Shown piece after piece: positions 1 through 12,232 of a stretch of 44,977 bases of DNA; position 1 is the stretch's first letter; every line of letters starts with the position of its first letter. The notes under the pieces are model-generated. The model saw only the letters and a list, made by a program, of their open reading frames with translations, was not told where the DNA came from and did not search any database. Both the position numbers and the translations under genes were made by a program. This DNA comes from Conidiobolus incongruus B7586 (lineage: Eukaryota > Entomophthoromycota > Entomophthoromycetes > Entomophthorales > Conidiobolaceae). The stretch spans positions 1-44,977 of the forward strand of contig JNEM01016286.1 of assembly GCA_000697335.1 (NCBI GenBank), in the 5' to 3' direction.

Positions 1-2120
1 ATATAATTTATTTAAATATCCTTTCTTGATATATATTTCTTAAATATTTTAATAAAAATTAATTTATATCTAAGTTTTAAAAGCAAATATTATAAGCCAA
101 ATTTTTGATAATAAAGCTTTTATATAGTTTATAATAACCTAGAATTACTTTATATATTAATTTTATTAAATCTTAGAAATAATATAATATTTTAATATTT
201 TATCACTATTAAAAAATAATTCTGTATTAATAAAATATTACTTTATATCATTAATCTTATTTATTAAATCTTTTTGAATATTTTAAAAAGATTTTAATAA
301 ATATTGTTATTATAAAGTTAAATTTTTTTTTAGTTTTTAATCAAATTTTATTTAATATTTTAAAATCATTTTAAATCCTAATTTTATTTAAAGTTAATAT
401 TTCTTTTCATTTTCATTTTTATTTTTATATTAATTGTTTCTTAATAATATTCTCATTTAAAGGCTTGAAAAATATATATATAATTCAAAATTATATATAT
501 TATATAATAATTGATTATATAATATAATGAAATATATTGACTAAAATATGATAATATTATCAATTCAAATTTAATTTCTTATATTATAATAGATCTTTTA
601 TAAATAAATTTATTAATTATTGAAAATTTTATTTAAAACTAATAGTAATTTTGGAAACTAATATTGGATATTAAATTTAAGTATAATAATTCTCCTAGCT
701 TATATAAAATTCTAATAGTGATTTTTTTTCATAATAAATACTTATCGATATTAGTGTATTATACTGATATTTAAATATAGTATTAATAAATTTTTTAATA
801 TTTAGTATATTATCATAGAGTTGATTTGAGTCAACTCAATATAAACTATATGTCCAATCACATCAGTTATATAATACAAGGTTAAATTATGAATATTAAT
901 TTAGAAATGACCAATATTGAATATTTTTATAATTATATATTGAAATATTGGAATAATTTTAATATAAATTTTCAACATTTTAATTAATTTAATTCAATAT
1001 ATTAATAATTAACAAAATTCTTAATTTAATTTATTATATTTCTATAAACTATATTTATATATTTTTAAAAAACAGTTATAATAATTTATTTATACAATTG
1101 TAGCCAACTAGTTATATTTCAATAAAATATTTATCTTAATTATGATATTTAAATTATCACACAATTAACCAAAGTTTGCTGTTTGGTTTAAGAAAATGTT
1201 TGAAATTTGAAATTCATAAACCACCAAATGACATGATATTTTCATCAAAAGTTAAAATTTATATATTAAAATTAAAACATTAAAGACAAATATAGATGCC
1301 AAATAATGATATTATTAATAGTTTATTTGCAATTATACACCAAAATATCTCCATAATCTAAAGTTTAAAGAATTTTAATACCAAAATTAAAGCGATCAAT
1401 TTCAAATTTATTTATTTGAAATTTTAAATTAATTCTGTTTTAGAATTTTCTATTTATAATTATTCCATTTTGTAAAAATTTTTAATTTCAAAAACTTATT
1501 ATTTTTATTATTAAGAATTATTAAAAATATATTTGTAGTAATTTTTGAATTTGGGAGCTATTTACAAATGCATAATCATTGTGTGATTAATTAAATGAAT
1601 GCCAGCTATCGAAATACTTTTTCTAAAGCACCCTTTTTATGCTCAAAGATTCAGTTTACTAAAAGTTGGGCATGAGTAAATTTGTAATGTGGATATTGGA
1701 TTAAATTATCGAAATGATGACATTTTGAAAGTATCCAATAAATTTTACTGAAAATGTTTATATTTCAATTGTTGAATTAGAAACGAGTTCCAATGAGAAA
1801 ATATAACCTATATAGCGAATCAATGATGCTATTCAATATTTTCACATATTATGCAATGCTTTAATAGAAGGATAAATTTAAATTTTAATAATGAAATCAT
1901 AACTAAAATTGATAAAATTTGTTACACAAAGGGATTCGATAGGACATAGAAAGTCACTAAAACAAAAAATAAAAATAAATGAGCAAATATTATATTCAAT
2001 TATTTCATTAATAAAATGTTAAAATAGATAAATTCGTTGGAATAGTTAGATATGTTATAATAAGTAGAGATATTCGAGTAAATAGGTTAGTAAAATAAAA
2101 GTAATAGTTAGTTAAATCAA
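1..2120. other. AT-rich gene-free stretch at left edge
   Basis: Very AT-rich sequence with stops in all frames. I see no coding segment, tRNA or repeat array. The right end (about 2.0-2.12 kb) is the 3' flank of the MAF1 gene, which is read leftwards. Confidence 0.6.
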
Positions 2121-3067
2121 TTAGAGTTCAATATCTGCCATGACGACTTCTTCATAATCGAAGCTATCAATAAACTACGGATTAGTAATAAATCCAAAAT
2201 GCCGAGTTCAATAACCTTACCCATCATTTGCATTTCCATACTCCGATATTGATGATCCAAGGGCTTCATCATATGGATTAGCTTTGAGGCTGAAAGATGT
2301 GATTAATAAAATGAAAATGCAGATCAAATAATCAGACTAACCTGTAGCCAGTGCAAGTAAAGAATAATATCCTTTTGAGCTTGCGGTTATAAAAGAAATA
2401 GTTAAAATACCAACTAGCGATAGGTTAGTGAAAATTTCACCGAATATGTCCATTTACTTACATTGATCCTGGTCCAGAAAACGGCTCCGAGTCATAGTCG
2501 GGAACAAATGAAAAGACATCACAATCTTTGAATTCAATAATAGGATTGATAGCTTCCCATAAACCTGAACAGTTGACAAGTTCCTGACCTCCAGAGCTGA
2601 TCAAAGTTTGGTTGATACTATTAATAACCATTTCGGCAGATTCAAAATGTATAAAATTCTTTGGTTGCAAATAGCTGAAGTCATAGTCTGGAAAAGCAGA
2701 GTTCATCGTCGATATAAGATAACAGAATATTTTTTTAACAGCAGAAGCACCTAAAGATCCATAGCTTGATTCATATGAAGAAGTTAAGAAATAGTTATTG
2801 TCGAGCGAATTGAAATGTTTTAGCGTATTCTGTTCTTCTCTGTTTGGCGAGGTTGAGCAAGAGAATCTCGAATTTAACTGTTTAGAAAGTTTTTTATCAT
2901 AGTTAGTGGCTTTACCTATAAATATAATATTAGAAAAAAAAACAAAAAAAAATATAAATATGTTTACATGAGTAGGTTTCTATTCGACCTATTACGTGAC
3001 AATCGGAGGATACAAAGTCCAAGGCGTGGTTGACCAGTTCAAGTTCCGTAAGATCAAGAAACTTCAT
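2121..3067 (-). CDS. MAF1: MAF1, repressor of RNA polymerase III transcription
   Basis: Maf1 represses Pol III by binding the polymerase and TFIIIB under nutrient or stress signalling (TOR/PKA-controlled phosphorylation), shuttling between cytoplasm and nucleus. Five exons: 3067-2968, 2915-2462, 2413-2342, 2289-2221, 2163-2121, giving 245 aa with a TAA stop. All introns are GT-AG and 48-57 nt long. The N-terminus (MKFLDLTELELVNHALDF, then GRIETYSCK) matches the family A box. PDYDFS, read about two-fifths into the protein, is the B box. The phase-restoring junction of exons 2 and 3 gives GSIWYFNYFFYNRKLKRI, the C box. The tail is short and acidic (FDYEEVVMADIEL). A low-complexity Ser/Asn linker separates boxes A and B, where phosphosites lie in other Maf1 proteins. 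The first ATG is used because the A box begins there. Family assignment is secure; regulation is inferred from the family. Confidence 0.95.
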
Positions 3068-4449
3068 ATTTTAAAGTATGCGCTAATAAGATAAAAAATG
3101 GTTAGAAAAATTGCTCATTCTTTTGATAAAATAGTTGAAGAGCATGGTAGAGAAAAAAGGGACATGGTGTGAGAAAAACGGTATAAAATATAAAACAGTC
3201 CCGAAACCATATAAATAATGATGATAAGGATCAAGTATTGATCAAAATAAATTAAAATAGCCTTGATAAAGAATCCCACCTTAAAGTTAAAGTTAGTAGC
3301 GAAATAAAGAGAGCAATATTCCTAATTCTCGTGACTTTGGCTATATTCCTTTTCTAGTTAACTGATTTGTTCATTGCACTCTATTTAAATTGTTTTAAAC
3401 TTCTCATTGAAAAAAACCGCAATAGCCAATAATATCATTGATTAGGCTTTTCCTTTATAATGATTGGCTGGATGACTAATGGATAAAGATTGAATTGATT
3501 AAATAATATTTCTAAATTCAACATATATATGGAACCAGAAATAGTCATCCAATCACCTTCCTTGAAAACAAACACTCAATTTATAACTGGCTTTATTAGC
3601 CATTATTGAAACTGCAATAAGTCAAGAATTATAATATGCTCTAAAAAATTAGTCATTTTCATCAAATTTATAAAATCTTAAAAAATTTATTTGTTGTAAA
3701 TAGGATCTTATAATGATAATTATTTAAAATTTTGTCAAAATGTGCTTAAAATCACCTCATTAAAATAATAATCCGATTACAGTAACAGATTAGAGTGTTT
3801 AAGGAGATCAGTGAATATTGAAAAAATTCCCTATTCTAAAACATAAAAAAAATATAATGATATACAGATTATAATTGATGTAAAGTTAAACATGTTTAAA
3901 TATATTAAAATTTAGTAATATTACATCAGTTCTAATCAAATATGAAAGCAATTGAGAGAAATATATTTCCATTGGTCTAACTATTAAAGTTGTTTAGGAA
4001 ATATTGAAATATGAAATATTCATTGATTAAATACTAAATTAATTTTTTAACAAAATTTAAAAGCAATTCATCAAAAATTTAGTTCGAAATAGTAATCAAA
4101 TTAAAATTGAATAATCTAATTATTATATCAATAATAGATTATGAGTAGTTTATTTTGATTAAAATTAGATATTTTTATATGAAATTTTACCTACATATTA
4201 ATTCTCTTTTTGATGGTTAGATTTTTATAAATAAACTTATAATTAATTAATAATGGGAATTCATTATTCAAATTCTAGGATGATATATAAAATTTGTATT
4301 AATAGTTTAAAATATGTTTTATAACAATTAGTAAGAGATATTTATAAAATTACTAAATATCAAAATGAATTCAAAAATAATATTCTAAGGTAGTTAGAGT
4401 GAGTTATTATTTATACATTATTGAAAATATTTAATTATTATCGCTTAAA

Positions 4450-4950
4450 ATTCAACTTATCTAAAGTTAATCAAACTCGATCTCTCTTCTCAGAGGTTTG
4501 CATGAAGTTTAGAGACCCTGAGGGGGTAAATTTCGCAGACAAAGATGTACATGTAACTGAAAATTAAACCCAACGTTTATATTATTAAATCTTCTCTTCT
4601 CAGAAATCTCCCAAAACCTTGTCAGTAATTCCATGATTACGCAATGGTATCAATGTACTCTTGGTTCCTTTTTTATAGAACTCAAAATGGTATTTTTATT
4701 TAATTGAAAATTAAATTATTATTTCTTTTTATATTTGTTACTTAACATATAAGTTCTCTGATAACGTAGTGGATTTTATCCTGGCACCTTGATTATTTAT
4801 ACATTCACCAAATACATATCCATAGTATTATACTTGATCCTATTTCCAGCAATTTCTTCTACCATACAATCGATATTAGCTTCATCTATGTTTTTTCTAT
4901 AATTTCTTGATAACGTTATCTATTCATTTTTTTTCTTTTCTTAAAAATAA
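4450..4950. other. GC-richer patch, possible non-coding RNA or decayed sequence
   Basis: Within AT-rich DNA this patch has clearly higher GC and small inverted repeats. CTCAG at 4489-4493 pairs with CTGAG at 4518-4522, extended by AGGT/ACC. CCAT...ATGG flanks GATTACGCA near 4633-4649. The string TCTCTTCTCAGA occurs twice, near 4482 and 4594, and CTGATAACGT/TTGATAACGT near 4757 and 4907. I could not match it to tRNA, 5S, U1-U6, SRP or RNase P, and no open frame runs through it. It may be an unrecognised ncRNA or degenerate sequence. Confidence 0.25.
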
Positions 4951-6340
4951 TGTAAAACTTACATTTTTAATTTTTTAATAATAATGACTGAATAGAATTA
5001 AATCAACCTTTAAGTCAATAAAATATTAGCAATAATATGATTTATAGTAGAATATTATTCATTTATGTTATATTTTAATTAATCAGAAATTTATTTAATA
5101 GTTTTGAATTTTAATTAAAATGATAATTAAAAGAGAGTGAAAATATTTAATTTTTTTACTTAACAACTTGATCAATTTATATCACTTTACCATTCATTAA
5201 ATGCTATATATATTTTAATTTGTTAAAGCTTGATATATAATTGAATTCATTAATTAGTATTATATAAAATTAAACCATAATACCACTCTTCAAAAATTAG
5301 CTTGATTAATTTGTTGATATCAAAAGAGTGTATTTATTGTAATATTGACCTCTGAATCTATATTCACATCATATTAAACAAATATAAAATTTTATTTAAT
5401 TCAAGTTATATTACTAATATATAATTACCATATGTTTTGCTAATGTGATATGTATCGTAAATGATTATTATATATAAAGGAATTCTTTTGATTTGTTATG
5501 TAAACTTGACTATAATCTTTAATGAGACTATCCTAATAATACACACACTCTTACTCTTACTCCTAACCTATCTATTGACCCTTCTTATTTTTTAAATTTA
5601 AATTCGAAAGGAAACAATATAATATTTTTTGATAATGAAATTTATATGTTCTTTGTGTATGTTGTTGATTAGTCTTTTGATTTTTTTAGTAATAAATATC
5701 CTTCAAAGGTTATTTGCTTGATATATTTTTTGAATACAATAAGGATAATAATTTCCCCAATATTATTTTATTTAATAAAAAAAAATTCAAAAAAGAGTAT
5801 TGTTTTTAAAGTTTTTATATTTAGATAAAAAGCTAGAATTTCTTTGGCAAATGTAATTAACTAAAAAAATGGTTATTACTTTTAATTCCCAGTAATATAA
5901 ATTGATATAAATAAAATTCACCAATCCTTGTTTTTCAAATATAATAATTAAAATGAGTTTATTTAGCAATGATCAAGCTATTTAAAACACTTTGTTATTA
6001 AAGTAATTAAGATCAAAAGAGATTTGCATTTTGTAATAATATAAAATAAACTATTATAAATGAAAATCCTTCTCTTTAATAAATATTTTTATTATATTTT
6101 ATTTATAAAAATGATTATTATTTATTTTTATATGATTATTGAATGGTATATCTTAAATATAATAAGAAGATTTTATTAGTTTTTAAGTTTCAAGCAATAT
6201 ATATATATAAATATTTAATTCTTAATTATTTTTTAATTTGAATTATATTATTCCATTTAACCATAATTGATTTATTGATTTTAAGTTTTTTTCATTCTTA
6301 ATCCATTAGAGAAATTCTACTTTCTTATTAATAGTTGGAA

Positions 6341-6366
6341 ATATATATATATATATATATATATAT
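6341..6366. repeat. (AT)n microsatellite
   Basis: Pure alternating AT run of about 26 bases, followed by TTTTA repeats. Confidence 0.9.
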
Positions 6367-7445
6367 TTTATTTTATTTTATTTTTCAGTTTATCATTTAG
6401 TTTCCTTTGTTTTTACGTACTTTTTTTATTATTTTAATTTATAAAATAAAAATAATCTGTAAAGGAATAATATATACATTTCTATATTAATTTATGTGGT
6501 TTAAAACTTTATTCTTAATTATAAGTTTTGTTTTTTTCAAAAGTGAATTTAAGGAACTTAAATCTAAAATGACAAATCATATTTTTATAGGTAATAATGA
6601 CTCTAATGGCGGTTCCTTTTTATACATTCTAACAGCGCTTGGAAGTTATAGCATCGATTGTTGACTCTTGATCTGACATTTCAAATGATTTTATATTAAA
6701 GGAATTCTTATTTGATATATTAATCTGTTACTTGATGACTTATTTTATTTTAAAATTACTCTTATATATCATATTTTGATTTGTTAGGTTAGATGCTTCT
6801 TTCTAATTAACCGAAGAGTTGTTTGATATAAGAAACCAAGTCTTAAATTGATCTTGAGATTATGTCTTTCTAACTTTTACTCATCGTTAAGATTTAAAAT
6901 ATTAGGTTTTGGCCGCAAATACATTAATAGAATAGTTTATATTTCATTACGAATGACAATATTGAGCTTAGTGCTATATTGTTTTATATTTAATAACATT
7001 GTAAAATAAAATCCAAATATTTGTGTTGCGTAATAGCTTATCTTGGCCTTGATTAGATATTGACAGTACTACTCAGTACCAGTGGAAATACCATGAACTG
7101 TTTCAACCTGCAAAATTAATTATATTGATTGAATTTGTAATAATTGATAAATATTTAAATTTTTCTTTGATAAATGATAATATATTCAGTTTTATAATCT
7201 GAAGATGTGAGATATTATGAGATATTGGAAAAAATATGAAAAATTATTATGGTAAAGAATATTGGTGTAAATAATATAATGATGCAACGATTAAAAAATA
7301 ATTTCAATCATAAATTTAATATTGCATTTAATAAATGTAAATATAATATATAAGTCATGGTATTGAATGGCAGTTAGAAAATTTACTTTCAGGAAATTAA
7401 AATGTCAATTAAAACCGATATTCAGATAAAAGGTAAATATTAATA

Positions 7446-10400
7446 ATGAATGATATTAAGCTAATAAAAATATCAGAAAGACTACAAAGCATCAGTTCAA
7501 AAATTTCTAATGAACCAGAAGAATTTTTAAATAATGCAAATATCGATTATCTAAAACAAACTCTGATTTTATCTGAATCATTGAAACAATGTGATAATGA
7601 AGATATTAAAGAAACAATTAAAAATTCAAGTATTCTACATTGAGTTAAAGTATGTTTTTATTAATGGGGATTAGGCATAAATTTGTGGAATTCAATTATT
7701 ACAATGAAAAACCAGAGTATACTCACCAATACATTTATAAATCCCGAACATATTAGATTATGTGATTATATATATATAAATATATTATTAAACTTATAAT
7801 AATTGTACTGTTAGGTCGCTTGATTTGCATGAAATTGTTGGAAAAATTTGGAGAAGGTTATTAGTTATTTTTCATTTTAAGTTCGAGCTAATTCTTTTAG
7901 ATAATGAGATTCTAGCTCATGTTCAAATCAAAACGATTGAATCGTGTTTAGGTATACTTTATAAATATTCAATTTGCTTTTATTAAATAAGGGTTTAGAT
8001 ATGAAAGATATTGAGAATGCTGAATTGATATTTTCGGCTTTTGAAAAAAATAATTTGGAGGTATAATAATAATTCAATAAAAACAGAGAATATATTTATA
8101 TTTTTCATAGAACTATCTCTTAAATATCAAGTTTTATGACGAAGTTACATTATCTAAAGCTAATATCGTAATAACAATGTCAATTAAATTATCTTGATCC
8201 TAATATAAATTAGATGATTAATAAAGGTCTATATAATGAAGCATTCGCATTTATTCATCAAGGTAAACCCTAGTTTTATTAAATTTTTAATAACTAAAAA
8301 TATTTCAGAGCTCCAGCATGATAACTTGGTTTGTGAATCTAATTTGAGTTAGGATACTAATTTTTTAGAATCAGAGAATTTTAGACTTTATATGTAATAC
8401 TGGATTGAAGTGTATAAAAATTGATGATAAAATAAATGCAATAAAATGGCTTGAGCTCTTTGTTCGAACTCTTGAAAAAATTGAAAATTCAAGAATTCCG
8501 AAAAATTCAGTAATAATCATAATATATATTAATATATAATATTTTACAGTTTTAGTGTCAAATTATGTCAATTTTAGGTATATTTAAAATTGTAAATTAA
8601 ATTTTCCGAGTCTTAGAGAAGTTTAGGCGATTTATATTTTGATTCCGATTTGGATAATAGGGAAGATAAAATTAAAAATTTGATAACGAAAATAGAAGCA
8701 TTAGAGGTATATAAATATAATTATAAGCTTTTTATATTTAGCTTAGTTTATAGGCAAAAAATTCAATCTTTTGGTTTAAATTATATCTGAAATATATTGA
8801 AATATCGGGGTCTGAAAGTTTCATTAATGGTAATTGATATTTTCATTGATTTGAAAAATTTAATCAACCCTTCAACTTAGTTTTTAATCAATTTTTGAAT
8901 TGTGAATTTGATGAATCACATATATCTGAGTAAATAATTAGTATATATATGTTTCTAATCTAAAATTATTTCAGAATTTGTGAATTCTTGACTTATATCG
9001 CCCAAAAGTTCAGGTATTAGATTTTTATAGTAATATCAATTATTTTTAACTTTTTAGTGTTGAGTTATCTTTGAGAGGACTTGATAAATTTCAAATTAAT
9101 GGATTCACCAAGTCAAGCGTGGAAAAAATAATTATCACTAGAATTTTTATTTTAGCTTATAAAGAAAATGCTAATCCAAACGAAATTTATGATGAAATAA
9201 AGTCAAAGATAGATGGTAAAATATTTGCATACTAATCAATTATGGGAATTAATAATTTTGTTAGATTTTAGCTTTGAAGGAAAATTTAGCTGTTTTATGG
9301 TATTTTAATATCAAAATAGAGAACAAATCCATTTATTTAAATTAGATATGTTTATCTATCGCTGATCAACAATACGAGGTAGTATTTTTATTATTAGTAG
9401 GCTTACTTTTATTTAATATTTTGAAAGATGAATAACATTCCAAACTGTATTCAATGGCTCGAACAAAATTTAAAATTGTTTGAATATGATATTTTAGATG
9501 AAAAAAACAAAAATAGGGCTTTAATGTAAATATAAAAATTTACTTTAAATTTTGAGATTCAATAATATATTTAGTAAATTAGCCCATTGTTATTTTTCAA
9601 TTGAAAAAATGGACGATTCTTTACGTTATCTCAATAGTATCAAATCAATTCATGAAGAATTTTTTGGATGGACTTTAAAAACGAAAATACTTATGTATTT
9701 GAATCGTATAAAAGAATGTAAGAACAATAAGTAATATTTCTTGTAAAAAAATTAATTTAAAAATAGGCCAATCTTTATTACAAAAACCACTCCAACAAAG
9801 ATTGGATTATTCTGCAATATATCTATCTCTAGCTCAAGATGCACTTAAATTTAAACAAGAAGAGATAATGCACGAACTTTTGGTTTTATTTCAAAAAACA
9901 GCAATGAATAACAAACCGGTCGATATTAAAATATTGAAAAATTACATATATTTATCTAAGTAATCCATTAAAATGAAGTCACCAATTCTTATTAACAATT
10001 TTAGATGCTACATTGAGATAACCCCAGACTATGAATCAAGGTAAATATTCTTAATCTTTTTTTAATTTATTAATATATTGCTGCTGATTGAAATAGACAA
10101 AAGGTGATTTCATATCTTTCTAAAGGTATATTCATAATAGCTGTTGAACAATATTTGATTTAATTCAATACTTTAGTTGGAGATTTGGTTGAGTATTATG
10201 AATCAAAAAATCATAAAGTTGATGGAATCAACTGGTTTTTTCTTCAAGGTAATTATCATATAATATATAAAATTTTAATAGTTCTATTCAAATTACCTTT
10301 TTTAGTGTGGGAATTAATCAAAAATGACTTTGTAAACAAAATATATGGTGATATTATAGAATTGATTAAAATCGCAAAAAAGGTAGATATGTAAAAATTA

Positions 10401-11509
10401 ATTGATATATAATCATCTCAATGATTATTAAGTTTACTCGAAATAATAAACCAGATTTAATGAAAAGAGTTGCACTTCAAATTATTGAAACAAATACTTT
10501 GTTTGAAATTATTAAAGGAGATCAAATTATGGTAATATACTTCAGATATTAATAAATCCAACTAAATAAAAATAGGATTATGGAAGCATTCTCGAAGTTA
10601 TTAAACAGTTGAAAAGGAATATCAATATGTTGCCAACAGAGAATAATCAAGAAATAATGATTAATATTAATCTTATAGAATTTGAAGTGTATATCGCATC
10701 AAAATCATGGTCTGATGCTTATAATGTATATTAAGTAAAAATACAAAACCAATCCAACTGATCTTATACCTTGAATAGGTTTACAAAGAAATGATATTTA
10801 GTTTGGACTCTACATTTTATATTCTTGGTAAGATTTGTCGTTGATACTTTAAAATTTCTAAACATTTTTTAGAAAAAATTAATGATAAACCTCAATACTT
10901 CATCAAAGGTAATTGAAAAAAGGAATGTAAAAATATATTTTAATTATTTTCTAGACATAACCGACATTATCATAGTAATATATAAAATCTATTATTTTCA
11001 ACAATTGATTTATTATTTAGTCTAAAATGGAGTTATTTCAAGAAATTGAAACAAAATCTTTGAAATTATTTCAATTATTGATAAATCTAATGAAGGTCAA
11101 TAATATGAATCAATTAATTCCATTCATAAACCAAGTCTATCAATCAGTGTTGGACTCTAATATAGTAATATTAAATACCAATAATGGGAATATTTTCTAA
11201 TTCTTTAGATACAAAAACAAAGATTTTTAGAATGGTTAAATATTGAGCTTTGGAATATTGGAACTTTATTTATATTGTATTAATTGAATGTATCACTGTT
11301 TTGGTTTACTAACGCTGTGAATTCTAGAACCAAAAATACAATATTGGGAAGAGAATTATGCGAAAAAGCTATTGAAATATCTGCGAACTCTAACCTCGAT
11401 TTAAAGCTTAAGGTAATTTTTATCAGTGTAACTTGATATGAAGTTAATTTTTCAGATGAATATGAAACTGTCACAACTCTTGAAAGAATCGGAAGAGAAA
11501 TTAAATTAA
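7446..11509 (+). CDS. SPO22/ZIP4/TEX11-like meiotic TPR protein
   Basis: Proteins of this family are helical TPR-rich scaffolds of the ZMM/synapsis-initiation machinery that promote meiotic crossovers. I read about 33 small exons joined by GT-AG introns of about 45-60 nt, giving roughly 850 aa with a TAA stop at 11507-11509. Supporting segments: INLWN near residue 63; AELIFSAFEKNNLE then GLYNEAFAFIHQ (TPR-like) at 125-177; IKLAHCYFSIEKMDDSLRYL in the exon starting near 9576; and RFLEWLNIELWNIG followed by GRELCEKAIEIS near the end, resembling the conserved ZIP4/TEX11 block (E-W-L...A/W-N...W...A-L). The intron from 11278 to 11331 has a perfect TACTAAC. The start is 7446 because the upstream ATG at 7402 meets a stop after 13 codons. 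One junction (about 8550-8625) is ambiguous. The family is divergent, so another TPR/helical protein cannot be excluded. Confidence 0.6.
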
Positions 11510-12232
11510 GTTATTCGCTTTAAGATTTAAAAACATTATATCGAAATTAAACTACGACCGAGCTTACACATAATAATCAATTATCTATTTCAATAAAATT
11601 GCATTAAATATATCATGATATAAGTTTGGTTAATTATTGAATTATTAATCTCCAAATCCTTAATTTATTAAATTTCATAGGACTACTATGATGACAAAAT
11701 TTTTAAATAACTTGTTGATGAAATTTTATTATTAAATATATAGTAAATAATATGACCAAATTAAATGATTATGTTGAGATTATCAATTTTATATCATAAA
11801 TTTAAAAATTTATCTAGTTTTTTAGGAAAATAACACTTCAAATTTTAAAATCAATTTTGTTTAGTTTTTTCAATGATATAATTGTTAATTATTTTAATTT
11901 TGTTGGCAAGGATTCCAATGAATAGCACTATGAAACCATTTTATTATTTGAGTCTGTAAAATTTCATTAATTTTATTCATACATGGCTTTGATATTATTA
12001 AATCAGATTTACCTTCATATTGTAGAGTTATATTACATTCTGTGGTCAAAGATTTATAAATCCACAAAGTCTCATATTCAAAAGCAAACAAATTTATAAA
12101 AAATTACACATCATTAATAAATCCAATTCAAATCCCACAAAAGTTCATTCAAAGTCAGTGACTCATCAATTCACCATAATTGAAACATAATAATGATCCA
12201 GGTTCAATAATAAAAAATAAATTTTAACTAAT
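11510..12232. other. Intergenic, promoter side of coatomer beta gene
   Basis: AT-rich spacer between two genes read in the same direction. It should contain the 3' end of the ZIP4-like gene and the coatomer promoter. No coding signal or named element was seen. Confidence 0.5.

Larger units (their letters stand above)
3068..7445. other. Long AT-rich interval between MAF1 and the ZIP4-like gene
   Basis: Divergent intergenic region, so it should hold the promoters of both flanking genes. Most is AT desert. A GC-richer patch lies at about 4450-4950 (entered separately). A second patch of more balanced composition at about 6590-7110 contains short open stretches but no exon chain I could assemble. 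Short ATG frames at 3099 (24 codons) and 3529 (about 26 codons) show no recognisable motif. Confidence 0.5.

Noticed and set aside
5787-5969. 60-codon frame on the minus strand
   Set aside because: Ile, Leu, Asn and Lys string in AT desert, with no conserved feature or splice context.
7081-7120. Minus-strand stretch reading VETVHGISTGTE and a stop after a TTTTGCAG acceptor-like site
   Set aside because: It resembles a last exon, but no upstream exon could be found before the ZIP4-like gene.
7402-7443. Earlier start for the ZIP4-like gene
   Set aside because: The ATG at 7402 runs into a stop after 13 codons, and the possible 28-nt intron would put the following sequence in the wrong frame.
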